Assembly (NCBI RefSeq): GCF_001428565.1
Contig: NZ_LMIA01000009.1
Span: 393,358 to 457,357, forward strand
Reading direction: 5' to 3'
Length of the DNA stretch: 64,000 bases
DNA from: Nocardioides sp. Root190
Lineage (GTDB): Bacteria; Actinomycetota; Actinomycetes; Propionibacteriales; Nocardioidaceae
Shown here piece after piece: positions 1 through 8,834 of this stretch. The notes under the pieces were generated by a model. The model searched no databases. It saw nothing but the letters and a program-made list of their open reading frames with translations, and was not told where the DNA came from. How positions within the stretch are numbered: position 1 is the first letter of the stretch; each line of letters opens with the position of its first letter. The translations under genes were made by a program, and so were the position numbers.

Positions 1-2
1 CG

Positions 3-152
3 ATCACGCGAGTGCTCATCGAGACCACCGACGGGGTCTCCTCCTGGGTCACCGTCGGCGTCGGGGCCAACATGATCGAGGCGTCATTCGAGGCGCTGGT
101 CGACGGACTGACCTACGGCCTGCTGCGTCAGCACGTGGACGGACGCGACTGA
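3..152 (+). CDS. cimA: Citramalate synthase / 2-isopropylmalate synthase-family protein, C-terminal end (partial)
   Basis: The window opens inside this gene; only the last 49 codons are present, ending at TGA 150-152. The residues (TRVLIETTDG, then WVTVGVGANMIEASFEALVD, then YGLL) resemble the C-terminal regulatory (LeuA dimer) domain of CimA-type enzymes. These condense acetyl-CoA with pyruvate to citramalate on the way to isoleucine. Ending in YGLL shortly after EALVDGLTYG is more typical of CimA than of LeuA, but the catalytic TIM barrel lies outside the window, so a LeuA or homocitrate synthase paralogue cannot be excluded. The neighbouring protease gene converges on it with only 4 bases between stops. 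Confidence 0.75.
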   Translation: MTRVLIETTDGVSSWVTVGVGANMIEASFEALVDGLTYGLLRQHVDGRD

Positions 153-156
153 GCCG

Positions 157-1593
157 TCACACGCACCGCTGGGCGAGCTGCTCGAGCCTGCGCTGGAGCG
201 CCGGCGAGGTCTTCTCCGAGGTGAGCTGGTCGATGCTCAGCTCACCGACGACGTTGTCGGCATAGCAGCGGGTGAACTCCTTCGGGGTCTCGGTCCTCAG
301 CAGTTCCTGCGCGAACTGGGCCCGCAGCGCCACGAGCTGCAGCGCCGCCTCGGAACCTCCGGTGCCGGGGCGCGCCTTCGCGTCCGGCTCGCAGGACTGC
401 AGTCGTAGCCCGCGGCCCTCGGACGTCACGCTCGCGCTTCCCGCGGGCCCACGGGCGACCCAGGTGCGCAGCGCGGCGGTGAGCTCGGTGACGTCGCGTC
501 GGCTGTCGCCGACCCAGTCGAGCCGGACACAGCTGCGGTCGTCCTGCTCGTAGGCGACGTAGTGGTCGCCGCCCCAGCCGTCGGTCGCGACGAGCGCGGT
601 CTTCGGCGAGATGCGCTCGGCCAGCATGAAGAGCAGGCTCGGTGCCCCGAAGGTGCCGGACTCGAGCTTCTTGGCGCCCTCGGGGACCTCCGGCTGGTCG
701 ACGGGCCAGGCTGCCTGCCGGTCGGCGGCGGCGATCCATGGATCGACCAGTCCCTCCTCGCTGGTCGGCGGGCTCGTGAACAGGCCGTTCACCGCGTCCT
801 TGCCGTCGAGCTCGAGGGTGAGCCCGATCAGTCCGGTGCCGAAGACGTACCTCGAGCCGAGCAGTGTCGTCAGGAAGGGCGGGACCCCCGCGAGGTCCTT
901 CGTGGCCTTGTCGGATGCCGTCTTCTGCGCCTTCTCGACGGCCTTGCGCTCGGCCGCGGGCAGGGACTCCGCCCATGCTGACTCGACCCGGTCGGCGTCA
1001 CCTTCGAGGAGAGCGCCCCACACGGCCGAGGCGCTGGTGTCGTCCTCCTCCTCGAACTGCTCGCGCTTCTCCTCGAGGTCGAAGTGCTGGTCCTGGAGTG
1101 CGTGGGTCAGCTCGTGGACGAGGGTCGATCGAACGTCCGGGGTGAGCTCGGTGCCCCGCATCCGGATCCGCTTGTCCTCGGGGTCGTAGAGGCCGATGAC
1201 GCCGCCCGCCATGAGGTCGTTCATCACGTCGAGCAGGTCGACGTCGCCGCCCAGCAGCCCGATGGCGCGCATCATGCCGGCGGCGTCCTCCATCTCCTCG
1301 AGCTCGTCCTCGGCGAGCTCGGACTCCTCGGAGGTGACCTCCCTCTGGAAGGCCGCCTCGCTCAGGAAGTCGACGTGGACCGGGTGCTCGAACTCGAGCC
1401 CGCGCTGCTTCTCGACGATGTCGACGTAGGGCTGGACGCGCGCGTCCCACTCGTCGGGGATGTCCGGCCCACGCTGGGTCCACCACACGCCGGCGGTGGC
1501 GCCGGCGCTGATGAGCAGCAGGGCAGCCAGCCCGAGGAGGAGGGGCTTGCGGCGGCGGTTCCGCGCGGTGGGGGGCGCGTAGGAATCGGTCAC
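157..1593 (-). CDS. Membrane-anchored zinc metalloprotease-like protein (HELTH motif)
   Basis: A 478-residue protein read from GTG at 1593. It has a basic N-terminus, one membrane segment (about residues 17-38), and an extracytoplasmic domain with the zinc-protease motif HELTH at about 160-164. A conserved-looking LLEGDA follows, and its Glu near 197 could be the third zinc ligand, as in gluzincins. An acidic stretch (about 88-105) precedes the catalytic part. The GTG start is chosen because an AAGG sequence sits 8 bases upstream and the start lies 10 bases after the TetR stop; an ATG at 1632 would overlap the TetR gene. Substrate is unknown. Co-orientation with the TetR gene suggests possible readthrough. 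Confidence 0.72.
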   Translation of the reverse strand: MTDSYAPPTARNRRRKPLLLGLAALLLISAGATAGVWWTQRGPDIPDEWDARVQPYVDIVEKQRGLEFEHPVHVDFLSEAAFQREVTSEESELAEDELEEMEDAAGMMRAIGLLGGDVDLLDVMNDLMAGGVIGLYDPEDKRIRMRGTELTPDVRSTLVHELTHALQDQHFDLEEKREQFEEEDDTSASAVWGALLEGDADRVESAWAESLPAAERKAVEKAQKTASDKATKDLAGVPPFLTTLLGSRYVFGTGLIGLTLELDGKDAVNGLFTSPPTSEEGLVDPWIAAADRQAAWPVDQPEVPEGAKKLESGTFGAPSLLFMLAERISPKTALVATDGWGGDHYVAYEQDDRSCVRLDWVGDSRRDVTELTAALRTWVARGPAGSASVTSEGRGLRLQSCEPDAKARPGTGGSEAALQLVALRAQFAQELLRTETPKEFTRCYADNVVGELSIDQLTSEKTSPALQRRLEQLAQRCV

Positions 1594-1603
1594 GCGCAGG
1601 ACC

Positions 1604-2212
1604 TTAGGTGATGACGCCGTCCTGCGGGGCAACTCGGCGGACGAGCTCCTCCCAGCCGGCGAGCACCTCGGCCTCGGTCATGGAGCCGTGCCCGATCTGC
1701 TGCCGCAGGATGGGAACGCTCAGCGGCGCGATCAGTGCCGTGGCCAGGTAGCGGAGATTGCCGGTCACACCGAGCTCGCCGAGCAGGATCCGGACGTGCA
1801 GGGCGGCGAACCCCAGGACGGCAGGGTTCTCGCCCCAGGTGCGCCCGGCAGCCTCGATCAGTGCGGCCTGGTCGAGGTGCAGACGCAGACGTGACGCGCC
1901 GAAGGCGAGAAGTCGTTCCATCGGCGGTGCGCCCGGTCCGAGGGGCGCAGGACCGCTGATCACGCCGGCCTGCCACTCGGCCTCACGGTGGTCCAGCAAC
2001 GAGGCCATCAGTCCTTCGCGGCTGCCGAAACGCCGGAAGACGGTTCCCTTGCCCACGCCCGCCTTCGCGGCGACCGCCTCCATGGTCAGCACCTCGACCC
2101 CGCAGCCGCCCATCAGCTCGGCCGCCGCCTCCAGCAGCGCGACGCGGTTGCGCGCGGCGTCGCGCCGCTCGACCGGAGCGGTCGAGAGCAGGGGGAGGAG
2201 GGGTTGGGACAT
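1604..2212 (-). CDS. TetR/AcrR-family transcriptional regulator
   Basis: A 202-residue regulator. The N-terminal helix-turn-helix (about residues 20-66) has the family pattern TMEAVAAKAGVGKGTVFRRF followed by an REGLMASLL dimer helix; the C-terminal part is a variable ligand-binding domain. It is divergent from the FMN reductase gene across a 98-base gap that holds a near-perfect palindrome (2281-2303), so it probably represses that gene and perhaps itself. TetR/FMN-reductase pairs of this kind are common in actinobacteria and usually answer quinones or other electrophiles; that ligand class is inference. Confidence 0.85.
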   Translation of the reverse strand: MSQPLLPLLSTAPVERRDAARNRVALLEAAAELMGGCGVEVLTMEAVAAKAGVGKGTVFRRFGSREGLMASLLDHREAEWQAGVISGPAPLGPGAPPMERLLAFGASRLRLHLDQAALIEAAGRTWGENPAVLGFAALHVRILLGELGVTGNLRYLATALIAPLSVPILRQQIGHGSMTEAEVLAGWEELVRRVAPQDGVIT

Positions 2213-2280
2213 GGTGCGACAACCCTAGGTCGGCGTACCCACGACCGTCCGGCACAGAAAGAAAGTCGGCGGTCGGGAAT

Positions 2281-2303
2281 GAAAGCGGACCACGGTCCGT
2301 TTC
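2281..2303. promoter_or_regulatory. Probable TetR operator (inverted repeat)
   Basis: CGGACC (2286-2291), a 2-base spacer, and GGTCCG (2294-2299) form a perfect inverted repeat. GAAA and TTTC flank it at 2281-2284 and 2300-2303, with one extra base on the left side. It ends 7 bases before the ATG of the FMN reductase gene, the position expected for a repressor blocking that promoter. Confidence 0.65.
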
Positions 2304-2310
2304 AGCCCTC

Positions 2311-2865
2311 ATGACTGACACCACCACTCGCGTCGCCGTGCTCGTCGGCAGCCTCCGTGCCGACTCCCTCAACCGCAAGCTCGCCGAGATCCTCAAGGCC
2401 GAGGCGCCGGAAGGTGTCGAGCTCGACATCATCGCCGGCCTCGACCAGATTCCGTTCTACAACGAGGACCTGGACGCCGACAACGCGCCTGACGTTGCCG
2501 TTGCGCTGCGCCAGCGCGTGGCCGGTGCGGACCGTGTCCTCGCCGTCACGCCGGAGTACAACGGCACCATGCCGGCCGTGCTCAACAACGCCATCGACTG
2601 GCTCTCGCGCCCCTACGGCGCCGGCGCGATCGTGGGCAAGCCGTTCGGCGTCGTCGGCGCCACCCCCACGCCGTACGGCGGCAAGTGGGCCCACGCCGAC
2701 ACCGTGCGTTCCGCGGGAATCGCCGGCGCGGTCGTCGTCGAGGACGTCACCGTCTCCCAGTCCGCCATCGAGGTCGACCCGACCACCGACGCCGACGTCC
2801 GGGCCAAGCTGCTCGACGCCCTGGCCCGGCTGACGGAGTTCGCGCCGGCCGTCTCCGCTGCCTGA
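2311..2865 (+). CDS. NADPH-dependent FMN reductase / quinone reductase
   Basis: A 184-residue flavodoxin-fold oxidoreductase. It begins with the family signature VAVLVGSLRADSLNRKLA, which binds the FMN phosphate, and has the second FMN contact TPEYNGTMPAVLNNAIDWLSRP at about residues 78-100. Members reduce FMN, quinones, azo dyes or chromate with NAD(P)H, in the cytoplasm. The length is normal. No Shine-Dalgarno is visible before the ATG, so the transcript may be leaderless. The divergent TetR gene and the palindrome at 2281-2303 point to induction by a quinone-like or electrophilic compound. Confidence 0.85.
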   Translation: MTDTTTRVAVLVGSLRADSLNRKLAEILKAEAPEGVELDIIAGLDQIPFYNEDLDADNAPDVAVALRQRVAGADRVLAVTPEYNGTMPAVLNNAIDWLSRPYGAGAIVGKPFGVVGATPTPYGGKWAHADTVRSAGIAGAVVVEDVTVSQSAIEVDPTTDADVRAKLLDALARLTEFAPAVSAA

Positions 2866-2874
2866 TCGACTGAG

Positions 2875-2880
2875 TAGGGT
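2875..2880 (+). promoter_or_regulatory. Probable -10 element (TAGGGT) of the amidase gene
   Basis: TAGGGT ends exactly 7 bases before the amidase GTG at 2887, so transcription would start on the start codon. No convincing -35 sequence is assigned. Confidence 0.4.
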
Positions 2881-2886
2881 CAGGTC

Positions 2887-4311
2887 GTGGCCGAACTCCA
2901 CGACCTGACCGCCCTCGAGCAGGGCGCCCTGATCCGCTCCGGCGAGATCAGCCCCGTCGAGCTGACCGAGCACTATCTCGAACGCGCCGCGCGTCTCCCC
3001 CGGGAGTACGTCGACGGCGCGTTCGCCTTCCTGGACCCCGACGCCGCGCGCCAGCGGGCCCGGGCGGTCGCTGCGGTCGGACCGGTGGGCGACGGCGCCT
3101 CGCCGCTGGCCGGCGTACCGTCGGCGATCAAGGACCTCAACCTCACCAAGGGCGTGCCGACGTCCTTCGGCTCGGCGGTCTTCGCCGACCACGTGCCCGA
3201 GGTGTCCGACAGCATCACGCTGTCCCTGGAGGACGCCGGGATGGTCAGCCTCGGCAAGACCAGCACGCCCGAGTTCGGTTCCCCCTGCTACACCGAGCCC
3301 GAGGGGCGACCTCCCGCGGTGACGCCGTGGGACACCACCCGGATGGCGGGCGGCTCCTCGGGCGGTGCCGCGGCGGCCGTCGCCGCCGGCCTGGTGCCCG
3401 TCGCGCAGGGCTCGGACGGGGGCGGCTCGATCCGGATCCCGGCCTCCTGCTGCGGACTGGTCGGACTCAAGCCCACCCGCGGACGGATCAGCGGCTTCCC
3501 GATGTACGGCGACCCGGTCGGCCTGGCCGTGTCGGGCTCGATCGCCCGCACCGTCGGCGACGCGGCCGCGATGCTCGACGTGCTCGCCGGCCGCCGCGCG
3601 GGCGACCCGGCCTGGGCGCCGGCGCCGTCGGGCACCTTCCTGTCCGCGGTGGGCCGCGATCCCGGCCGGCTCCGGATCGCCTGCTTCTCGGCTCCCGTGA
3701 TCGCCGAGGTCGAGGTCCACCCCGAGGTCCGGACCGCCTACGAGCGGGCACGCACCCTGCTGGGTTCCCTCGGCCACTCGATCGAGGACATCGGCGTCCC
3801 GATCCCGCCCGAGGCGGTGCCGGCCTTCGAGGCCTGCTGGTCGGTGCTGACCGCCCTGTCGACCGCGCCGCTCGCCGACGAGCAGCGCGCCTTGTTGCGT
3901 CCACTGACCCGGTGGCTGGGGGAGCGGGGCGAGGCCGTCTCGGGCCCCGAGTTCGGCCTGGCGATCGGTCAGCTGCGCCGGATCGCCGGGGAGGCGCTGG
4001 TGACCCTGGCGCCGTACGACATCGTGCTCACGCCGACCCTGGCCGCCCCGCCGCTCCCCGTCGGCGCGATCCGCGACGACGCCGACCCGGCCGCCGACTT
4101 CGAGGCACAGAAGCGCTTCACGCCGTGGACCTCGGCCTGGAACGTCACCGGCATGCCCGCCATCTCGCTCCCGCTGCACCAGACCCCGGAGGGCCTGCCG
4201 GTCGGGGTGATGCTCGCGGCCCGCCCGGCCGAGGAGGAGCTGCTGCTCTCCCTCGCCGCCCAGGTCGAGGCCACCGCGCCGTGGAAGGACCTCCGCCCGC
4301 CTCTGTGGTAG
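2887..4311 (+). CDS. Amidase (amidase-signature family)
   Basis: A 474-residue amidase-signature enzyme that hydrolyses C-N amide bonds. The Ser-cisSer-Lys machinery is visible: Lys82 in SAIKDLN, the Ser157-158 pair in GGSSGG, and the nucleophile Ser181 in GSDGGGSIRIPAS, followed by GLVGLKPTRGRIS. Length is normal for a free-standing amidase. The substrate cannot be told from sequence; it is not part of a gatCAB cluster, so a GatA role is unlikely. The start is GTG with only a weak ribosome-binding sequence but a well-placed -10 (2875-2880), suggesting a leaderless message. The gene ends at the edge of the 22-bp-unit array. Confidence 0.85.
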   Translation: MAELHDLTALEQGALIRSGEISPVELTEHYLERAARLPREYVDGAFAFLDPDAARQRARAVAAVGPVGDGASPLAGVPSAIKDLNLTKGVPTSFGSAVFADHVPEVSDSITLSLEDAGMVSLGKTSTPEFGSPCYTEPEGRPPAVTPWDTTRMAGGSSGGAAAAVAAGLVPVAQGSDGGGSIRIPASCCGLVGLKPTRGRISGFPMYGDPVGLAVSGSIARTVGDAAAMLDVLAGRRAGDPAWAPAPSGTFLSAVGRDPGRLRIACFSAPVIAEVEVHPEVRTAYERARTLLGSLGHSIEDIGVPIPPEAVPAFEACWSVLTALSTAPLADEQRALLRPLTRWLGERGEAVSGPEFGLAIGQLRRIAGEALVTLAPYDIVLTPTLAAPPLPVGAIRDDADPAADFEAQKRFTPWTSAWNVTGMPAISLPLHQTPEGLPVGVMLAARPAEEELLLSLAAQVEATAPWKDLRPPLW

Positions 4312-4441
4312 CGCGAAGTGCGTGGTTTTCTCCGCCGAAGTGCGTCGGTCTCTCCACCGAGGTGCGTCGTCCGCAGGAGAAGTCGCCGCACCTCGATGGA
4401 GAAAACCACGCACTTCGCGGGAGAAAAGCCCGCACTTCGTC
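4312..4441. repeat. Array of six 22-bp units, three direct then three inverted
   Basis: Six related 22-bp units fill the gap between the amidase and bioD stop codons. Forward units begin at 4312, 4334 and 4356; inverted units begin at 4376, 4398 and 4420. The shared core is GARGTGCG, found on the + strand at 4315, 4337 and 4359 and in reverse ending at 4394, 4416 and 4438. Units 4312-4333 and 4398-4419 are perfect 22-bp inverted copies. The cores are symmetric about position 4376.5, so the RNA could fold into a long hairpin. A role as a bidirectional terminator, or a REP-like dispersed element, is plausible. Confidence 0.8.
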
Positions 4442-5153
4442 AGGAAAACCAGCCCGGGGCGGAGGCGAGGAAGGTGGGGCGGTCCAAGGAGCCGGAACCT
4501 TCGGGGACCACGGCGAGGAGGGGTACGCCGGTGAGGCGGGTCAGGTCGGTGCGGTTGCAGGTCTCGGCGACACCGGGGTCGGAGGGCCACGCGCCGATGA
4601 TGAGCCCCGCAGGTTCCACCTGGACCGCGCGCAGGGCGGTGACGGTGAGCTCGGTGTGGTTGAGGGTGCCGAGTCCGGCACGGCACACGACCACCACCTC
4701 GACGGGTGAGGAGATGCCCTCGTCGGTACGACGCCGCAGCGCGAAGGTGAGGTCGCGGGCGACGTCGAGCAGGGTGCCGCCGTCGGCGTCGAGCCGGACC
4801 AGCAGGCCGCCGGCGCCCTCGACGACGACGAGGTCGTAGCCGGAGGTGAGCAGGTCGCGGATCCGCGAGACGTGCTCCCGGACGGTCGGGATCGCCACGC
4901 CCTGCCGGCGGGCTGCGGTGTCGGGTGCGAGTGGCTCGTCGAGCGCCACGAGCTCGACCACGTCCACGCCCGTCAGCCCGGCGACGGTTGCGACGTCGTG
5001 CGGGTCGGCGTCGGGGCCGCCGACGCCGGTCTGCACCGGCTTCACCACGAGCACGCGTTCGCCGTTGTCGACGGCGCGTGCCGCGAGGGCGGCGGTGACG
5101 ATCGTCTTGCCGACGCCGGTGTCCGTGCCGGTCACCACGACGACCCTGCTCAC
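4440..5153 (-). CDS. bioD: Dethiobiotin synthetase
   Basis: A 237-residue P-loop enzyme that closes the ureido ring of dethiobiotin from 7,8-diaminopelargonate, CO2 and ATP. The nucleotide-binding loop GTDTGVGKT lies at residues 8-16; KPVQTG (about 38-43) and VVEGAGGLLV (about 111-120) are further family motifs. The GTG start overlaps the bioF stop as GTGA, indicating translational coupling. It is the last gene of the biotin operon. Its stop codon abuts the 22-bp-unit array, which probably ends the transcript. Confidence 0.93.
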   Translation of the reverse strand: MSRVVVVTGTDTGVGKTIVTAALAARAVDNGERVLVVKPVQTGVGGPDADPHDVATVAGLTGVDVVELVALDEPLAPDTAARRQGVAIPTVREHVSRIRDLLTSGYDLVVVEGAGGLLVRLDADGGTLLDVARDLTFALRRRTDEGISSPVEVVVVCRAGLGTLNHTELTVTALRAVQVEPAGLIIGAWPSDPGVAETCNRTDLTRLTGVPLLAVVPEGSGSLDRPTFLASAPGWFS

Positions 5154-6277
5154 TGGTGCTCCTTGACGAGTGCGACGAGGGTCCGGACGGCGTGCGCCCA
5201 GTCGTGGTCCGGGACGCCTGCGGTGGCGGTGATGCGCAGCCTGGAGATGCCATCGGGCACCGAGGGTGGCCGGAAGCAGCCGACCCGGAGGCCCGCCTCG
5301 AGGGCTGCGGCCTGCGCGGCGACAGCGGCCTGCGGGGACGACATGGAGACCGAGAGCACGGCGCCGGCGGGCGCGACCACGCCCAGCGCGTCGGCGAGGT
5401 CAGCGACCCGGGAGCGCACCGTGGCGGCCAGGTCCGGCCGGGACCGCATCTCGCGCAGCGCGGCCAGCGCCCCCGCCGCAGCGGCCGGGGCCAGGCCGGT
5501 GTCGAAGATGAACGGCCGGGCCCGGTTGACGAGGTGCTCGCGCACCGCGAGCGACCCCAGGACCGCGCCGCCCTGGCTGCCCAGCGACTTGGACAGGGTG
5601 GCCGTGACGAGGACGTGCGGGAGCCCGGCCAGCCCGAGCGAGGTGACCAGGCCGGGGCCGTGGACGCCGACGCCGTGGGCCTCGTCGACGACCAGCAGGG
5701 CGTCGTACTGCTGGCACAGGGCGGCCAGCTCGACCAGCGGAGCGGCGTCGCCGAGCACGGAGTAGACCGACTCGACGAGGACCATCGCCCGCTCGCCGGC
5801 GGCCTCGGCCGCGGCCAGAGCAGCGCGCACCGCGTCGACGTCGCTGTGCGGCACGACCGACAGCTGCGCCCGCGACAGCCGGACCGCGTCGACCAGGGAG
5901 GCGTGGATGTGCGCATCGGAGACGACCCGGGTGGAGCGGTCTGCCAGCGCGGACACGACCGACAGGTTGGCGTGGTACCCGGTCGAGAAGACCAGTGCCG
6001 CGGGCTGTTCGAGGTGGTCGGCGAGCTCGTCCTCGAGCTCGGCGTGCAGCGTGATGGTGCCGGTGACCAGTCGGGACGCGCTGGCTCCGGCGCCCCACGC
6101 CAGTGCAGCCTCGGACGCTGCCCGTCGTACGGCGGGGTCGCGGGCGAGCCCGAGGTAGTCGTTGCCGGCGAGGTCGATCGTCGCGTCGTCGGCCGGACGT
6201 GCCCGCAGCTGTCGGGTCAGCCCGGCGTCCTCACGGGTGACGGCCTCGGCCGCCAGCCACGTCTCCCACTGGCTCAT
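5150..6277 (-). CDS. bioF: 8-amino-7-oxononanoate synthase
   Basis: A 375-residue PLP enzyme of the alpha-oxoamine synthase family. It condenses pimeloyl-thioester with L-alanine in biotin synthesis. The PLP lysine is Lys230 in [13 protein letters not shown], and the cofactor contacts [12 protein letters not shown] lie at 196-207. Length is typical. It overlaps bioA upstream and bioD downstream by 4 bases each, so the three are read as one coupled unit. Confidence 0.93.
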   Translation of the reverse strand: MSQWETWLAAEAVTREDAGLTRQLRARPADDATIDLAGNDYLGLARDPAVRRAASEAALAWGAGASASRLVTGTITLHAELEDELADHLEQPAALVFSTGYHANLSVVSALADRSTRVVSDAHIHASLVDAVRLSRAQLSVVPHSDVDAVRAALAAAEAAGERAMVLVESVYSVLGDAAPLVELAALCQQYDALLVVDEAHGVGVHGPGLVTSLGLAGLPHVLVTATLSKSLGSQGGAVLGSLAVREHLVNRARPFIFDTGLAPAAAAGALAALREMRSRPDLAATVRSRVADLADALGVVAPAGAVLSVSMSSPQAAVAAQAAALEAGLRVGCFRPPSVPDGISRLRITATAGVPDHDWAHAVRTLVALVKEHQ

Positions 6278-7569
6278 CCGGCCTGCACCGCCGCTCCGAT
6301 TCCGGTGACGAGCACGTCGAGCTCGTCGTCGCTGATGACGTACGGCGGCATCGCGTACACGAGATCGCGGAACGGCCGGAGCCAGACACCGGCCTCGATC
6401 GCCGCCCCGGTCGCGGCGACGACGTCCACCTCGTGGTCGAGCTGTACGACGCCCACCGCTCCGATGGTGCGGACGTCACGAACGCCCGGAAGGATGCGCA
6501 GCGGCTCCAGCCCGGCCGACAACCGGTCGCCGATCCGGTGCACGGTCGAGGTCCAGTCCTCGGCGAGCAGCAGGTCGATCGATGCCGACGCGACCGCGCA
6601 GGCCAGCGGATTGCCCATGAAGGTCGGGCCGTGCATGACCACGCCGGACTCGCTCGCGGAGATCCCGCGAGCCACCGCGTCCGTGGTGATCACGGCGGCG
6701 AGGGTCAGGTAGCCGCCGGTGAGCGCCTTGCCGACGCAGAGGATGTCCGGGGTGACGAGGTCGCTGACGAAGAGGTGCCCGGTGCGGCCGAAACCGGTCG
6801 CGATCTCGTCGAAGACCAGCACCAGTCCGTGCTCGTCGGCGATCTCGCGGAACACCTGCAGGCAGGACTCCGGGTAGGGCCACATCCCGCCGGCGCCCTG
6901 GAGCAGCGGCTCGACGATGATGCCCGCCAGCTCGTGGTGGTGCTGGTCGGCGACGTGACGCAGTGTCGTCGCCCAGGCAGCGATCTCATCCGCGGCGGCA
7001 CCGGCCCCGGGGGGACGTGGCGCGAAGACCTGCGGGGGCAGCAGGCCCTGCCACATCGAGTGCATCCCGCCGACCGGGTCGGTCACGCTCATCGCGTCGA
7101 AGGTGTCGCCGTGGTAGCCGCCGAGCACGGTCAGCATCCGGGTCCGGTCGGGACGTCCCCTCCCGCGTTGGTACTGCAGCACCATCTTCATCGCGACCTC
7201 GACCGACACCGAGCCGGAGTCGGCCAGGAAGACCCGCTCGAGCGGCTCCGGGGTGATGTCGACGAGTCGGCGGCCGAGCTCGACCGCCGGCTCGTGGGTG
7301 AGGCCGCCGAACATCACGTGCGAGAACCGGCCTGCCTGCGCGACCAGTGCCGCGTCGAGCGCGGGGTGGGCGTACCCGTGGATGGCGGACCACCACGACG
7401 ACATGCCGTCGACGACCTCGCGGCCGTCGTGCTCGCCGCCGAGGGTGAGGCGCGCGCCCGTCGCTCCCGTCACCAGTCGCACCGGCGTCGGCTCGGTCAT
7501 CGACGTGTAGGGATGCCAGAGGTGCTCGCGGTCGAACGAGAGCAGCTCGCCGGCAGTCGTGGCGCTCAT
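6274..7569 (-). CDS. bioA: Adenosylmethionine--8-amino-7-oxononanoate aminotransferase
   Basis: A 431-residue class III aminotransferase that converts 7-keto-8-aminopelargonate to 7,8-diaminopelargonate with S-adenosylmethionine as amino donor. Family markers are the N-terminal LWHPYTSM (17-24), [14 protein letters not shown] (56-69), the PLP-binding [12 protein letters not shown] (253-264) and the Schiff-base Lys281 in VGKALTGGY. The N-terminal WHPYTSM distinguishes BioA from other class III aminotransferases. It begins 9 bases after the bioB stop and overlaps bioF. Confidence 0.94.
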   Translation of the reverse strand: MSATTAGELLSFDREHLWHPYTSMTEPTPVRLVTGATGARLTLGGEHDGREVVDGMSSWWSAIHGYAHPALDAALVAQAGRFSHVMFGGLTHEPAVELGRRLVDITPEPLERVFLADSGSVSVEVAMKMVLQYQRGRGRPDRTRMLTVLGGYHGDTFDAMSVTDPVGGMHSMWQGLLPPQVFAPRPPGAGAAADEIAAWATTLRHVADQHHHELAGIIVEPLLQGAGGMWPYPESCLQVFREIADEHGLVLVFDEIATGFGRTGHLFVSDLVTPDILCVGKALTGGYLTLAAVITTDAVARGISASESGVVMHGPTFMGNPLACAVASASIDLLLAEDWTSTVHRIGDRLSAGLEPLRILPGVRDVRTIGAVGVVQLDHEVDVVAATGAAIEAGVWLRPFRDLVYAMPPYVISDDELDVLVTGIGAAVQAG

Positions 7570-7578
7570 CGCAGGACC

Positions 7579-8775
7579 TCAGGCGTTCGCGGGGACCTCG
7601 GTGCCGGCGCCGCGCTGGCGGATGACCGGCTTGTGGTCGTCGGCCCCGTCCGAGAGCCCGGCCGAGCAGCCACCACAGCTGGTGCCGCAGCCGGTGCTGG
7701 CCGAGCCGCACGGCGTGGTCGCGACGGCGTGGGCTGCAGCGGCGCGGGACGGCGCGTTGAACACGTCGTCGAAGGTGCCGTCGTTGAAGGCGTTCTCCTG
7801 GCCGAGGATCACGAAGCCGTTGTCGCGCATCATCTCGAGGTCGGACTTGGCGTCCTGGCCCTCGGAGGTGAGGTAGTCGCCGAGGAAGAGCGAGTTCGCG
7901 ACGTGCAGGGCGGTCGCCTGCAGGGTGCGCAGGTGCATCTCGCGACCACCGGCGATGCGGATCTCCTTGTCGGGGCACACGAAGCGCGCCATCGCGAGGA
8001 TCTTCACGCAGCGGGTGGGGGAGAGCTCCCAGGTGTTCTCGTACGGCGTGCCGTCGAAGGGCATCAGGAAGTTGACCGGGATCGAGTCGGAACCCAGCTC
8101 CCTGAGGGCGAAGAGCGCCTCGACGAGCTGCTCGTCGCTCTCACCCAGCCCGGCGATCAGGCCCGAGCAGGGGGACAGGCCGGCGGACTTCGCCTTGCCG
8201 ATGGTGTCGACGCGGTCGTCGTAGGTGTGGGTCTGGACGATGTTGTCGTGGTTGGACTCGGCGGTGTTGATGTTGTGGTTGTAGGCATCGACTCCTGCGG
8301 CCTTGAGCCGCTCGGCCTGGCCGTCCTTGAGGAGCCCGAGGCACGCGCAGACCTCGACGCCGTCGTACTCGTCCTTGAGCGCCTCGGTCATCTCGACGAC
8401 CTTGTCGATGTCACGGTTCGAGGGGCCGCGGCCCGAGGAGACCATGCAGACCCGGCTGGCGCCACCGGCGAGTCCGGCGCCGGCCTGCTTGAGGGCGTCG
8501 TCCGTGGAGAGCCAGGAGTACTTCAGGATGGGCGCCTCGGAGCCGATCGCCTGGCTGCAGTAGTTGCAGTTCTCGGGGCACAGGCCGGACTTGAGGTTGA
8601 CCAGGTAGTTGACCTTGACCGTGTTGCCGAAGTGCGCGCGGCGCAGGCGACCGGCCGCGGCGACGAGGAACATCAGGTCGACGTCGGGAGCCCGGAGCAC
8701 GGCGAGCGCGTCGGCCTCGGTGGCGGTGTCGCCGCCCAGGATCCGGGTGGCCAGCTCGTCGAAGTGGGTGGTCAT
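7579..8775 (-). CDS. bioB: Biotin synthase with a Cys-rich C-terminal tail
   Basis: A 398-residue radical-SAM enzyme that inserts sulfur into dethiobiotin. The SAM iron-sulfur cluster cysteines are Cys66, Cys70 and Cys73 in CPENCNYC. The downstream barrel with the usual GLCPCSG-like region is present ([12 protein letters not shown]). It is about 50 residues longer than E. coli BioB because of a C-terminal tail carrying four extra cysteines (356, 363, 367, 370) in a Gly/Ser-rich setting. The start has GAGGAG three bases upstream of the ATG. A BioQ site lies 33-48 bases upstream. It heads the bioB-A-F-D cluster. Confidence 0.94.
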   Translation of the reverse strand: MTTHFDELATRILGGDTATEADALAVLRAPDVDLMFLVAAAGRLRRAHFGNTVKVNYLVNLKSGLCPENCNYCSQAIGSEAPILKYSWLSTDDALKQAGAGLAGGASRVCMVSSGRGPSNRDIDKVVEMTEALKDEYDGVEVCACLGLLKDGQAERLKAAGVDAYNHNINTAESNHDNIVQTHTYDDRVDTIGKAKSAGLSPCSGLIAGLGESDEQLVEALFALRELGSDSIPVNFLMPFDGTPYENTWELSPTRCVKILAMARFVCPDKEIRIAGGREMHLRTLQATALHVANSLFLGDYLTSEGQDAKSDLEMMRDNGFVILGQENAFNDGTFDDVFNAPSRAAAAHAVATTPCGSASTGCGTSCGGCSAGLSDGADDHKPVIRQRGAGTEVPANA

Positions 8776-8808
8776 GGTGCTCCTCGCGGCAGTGACTGTC
8801 GGCTCGAA

Positions 8809-8823
8809 CTGAACAGTGTTCAG
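8809..8823. promoter_or_regulatory. BioQ operator upstream of bioB
   Basis: CTGAAC-AGT-GTTCAG is a perfect inverted repeat. It matches the TGAAC-N3-GTTCA palindrome established for the TetR-family biotin repressor BioQ in corynebacteria and mycobacteria. It lies in the 59-base gap between the ECF transporter gene and bioB, so bioB-A-F-D can be controlled independently of the transporter genes upstream. Confidence 0.85.
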
Positions 8824-8834
8824 GTCAGAGCGTA

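Noticed and set aside
2302..5916. Very long open frame on the minus strand through the amidase and bioD/bioF region
   Set aside because: Its product is Arg/Gly/Pro-rich low-complexity sequence antisense to real genes and reads across the 22-bp-unit array; GC-rich DNA produces such frames by chance.
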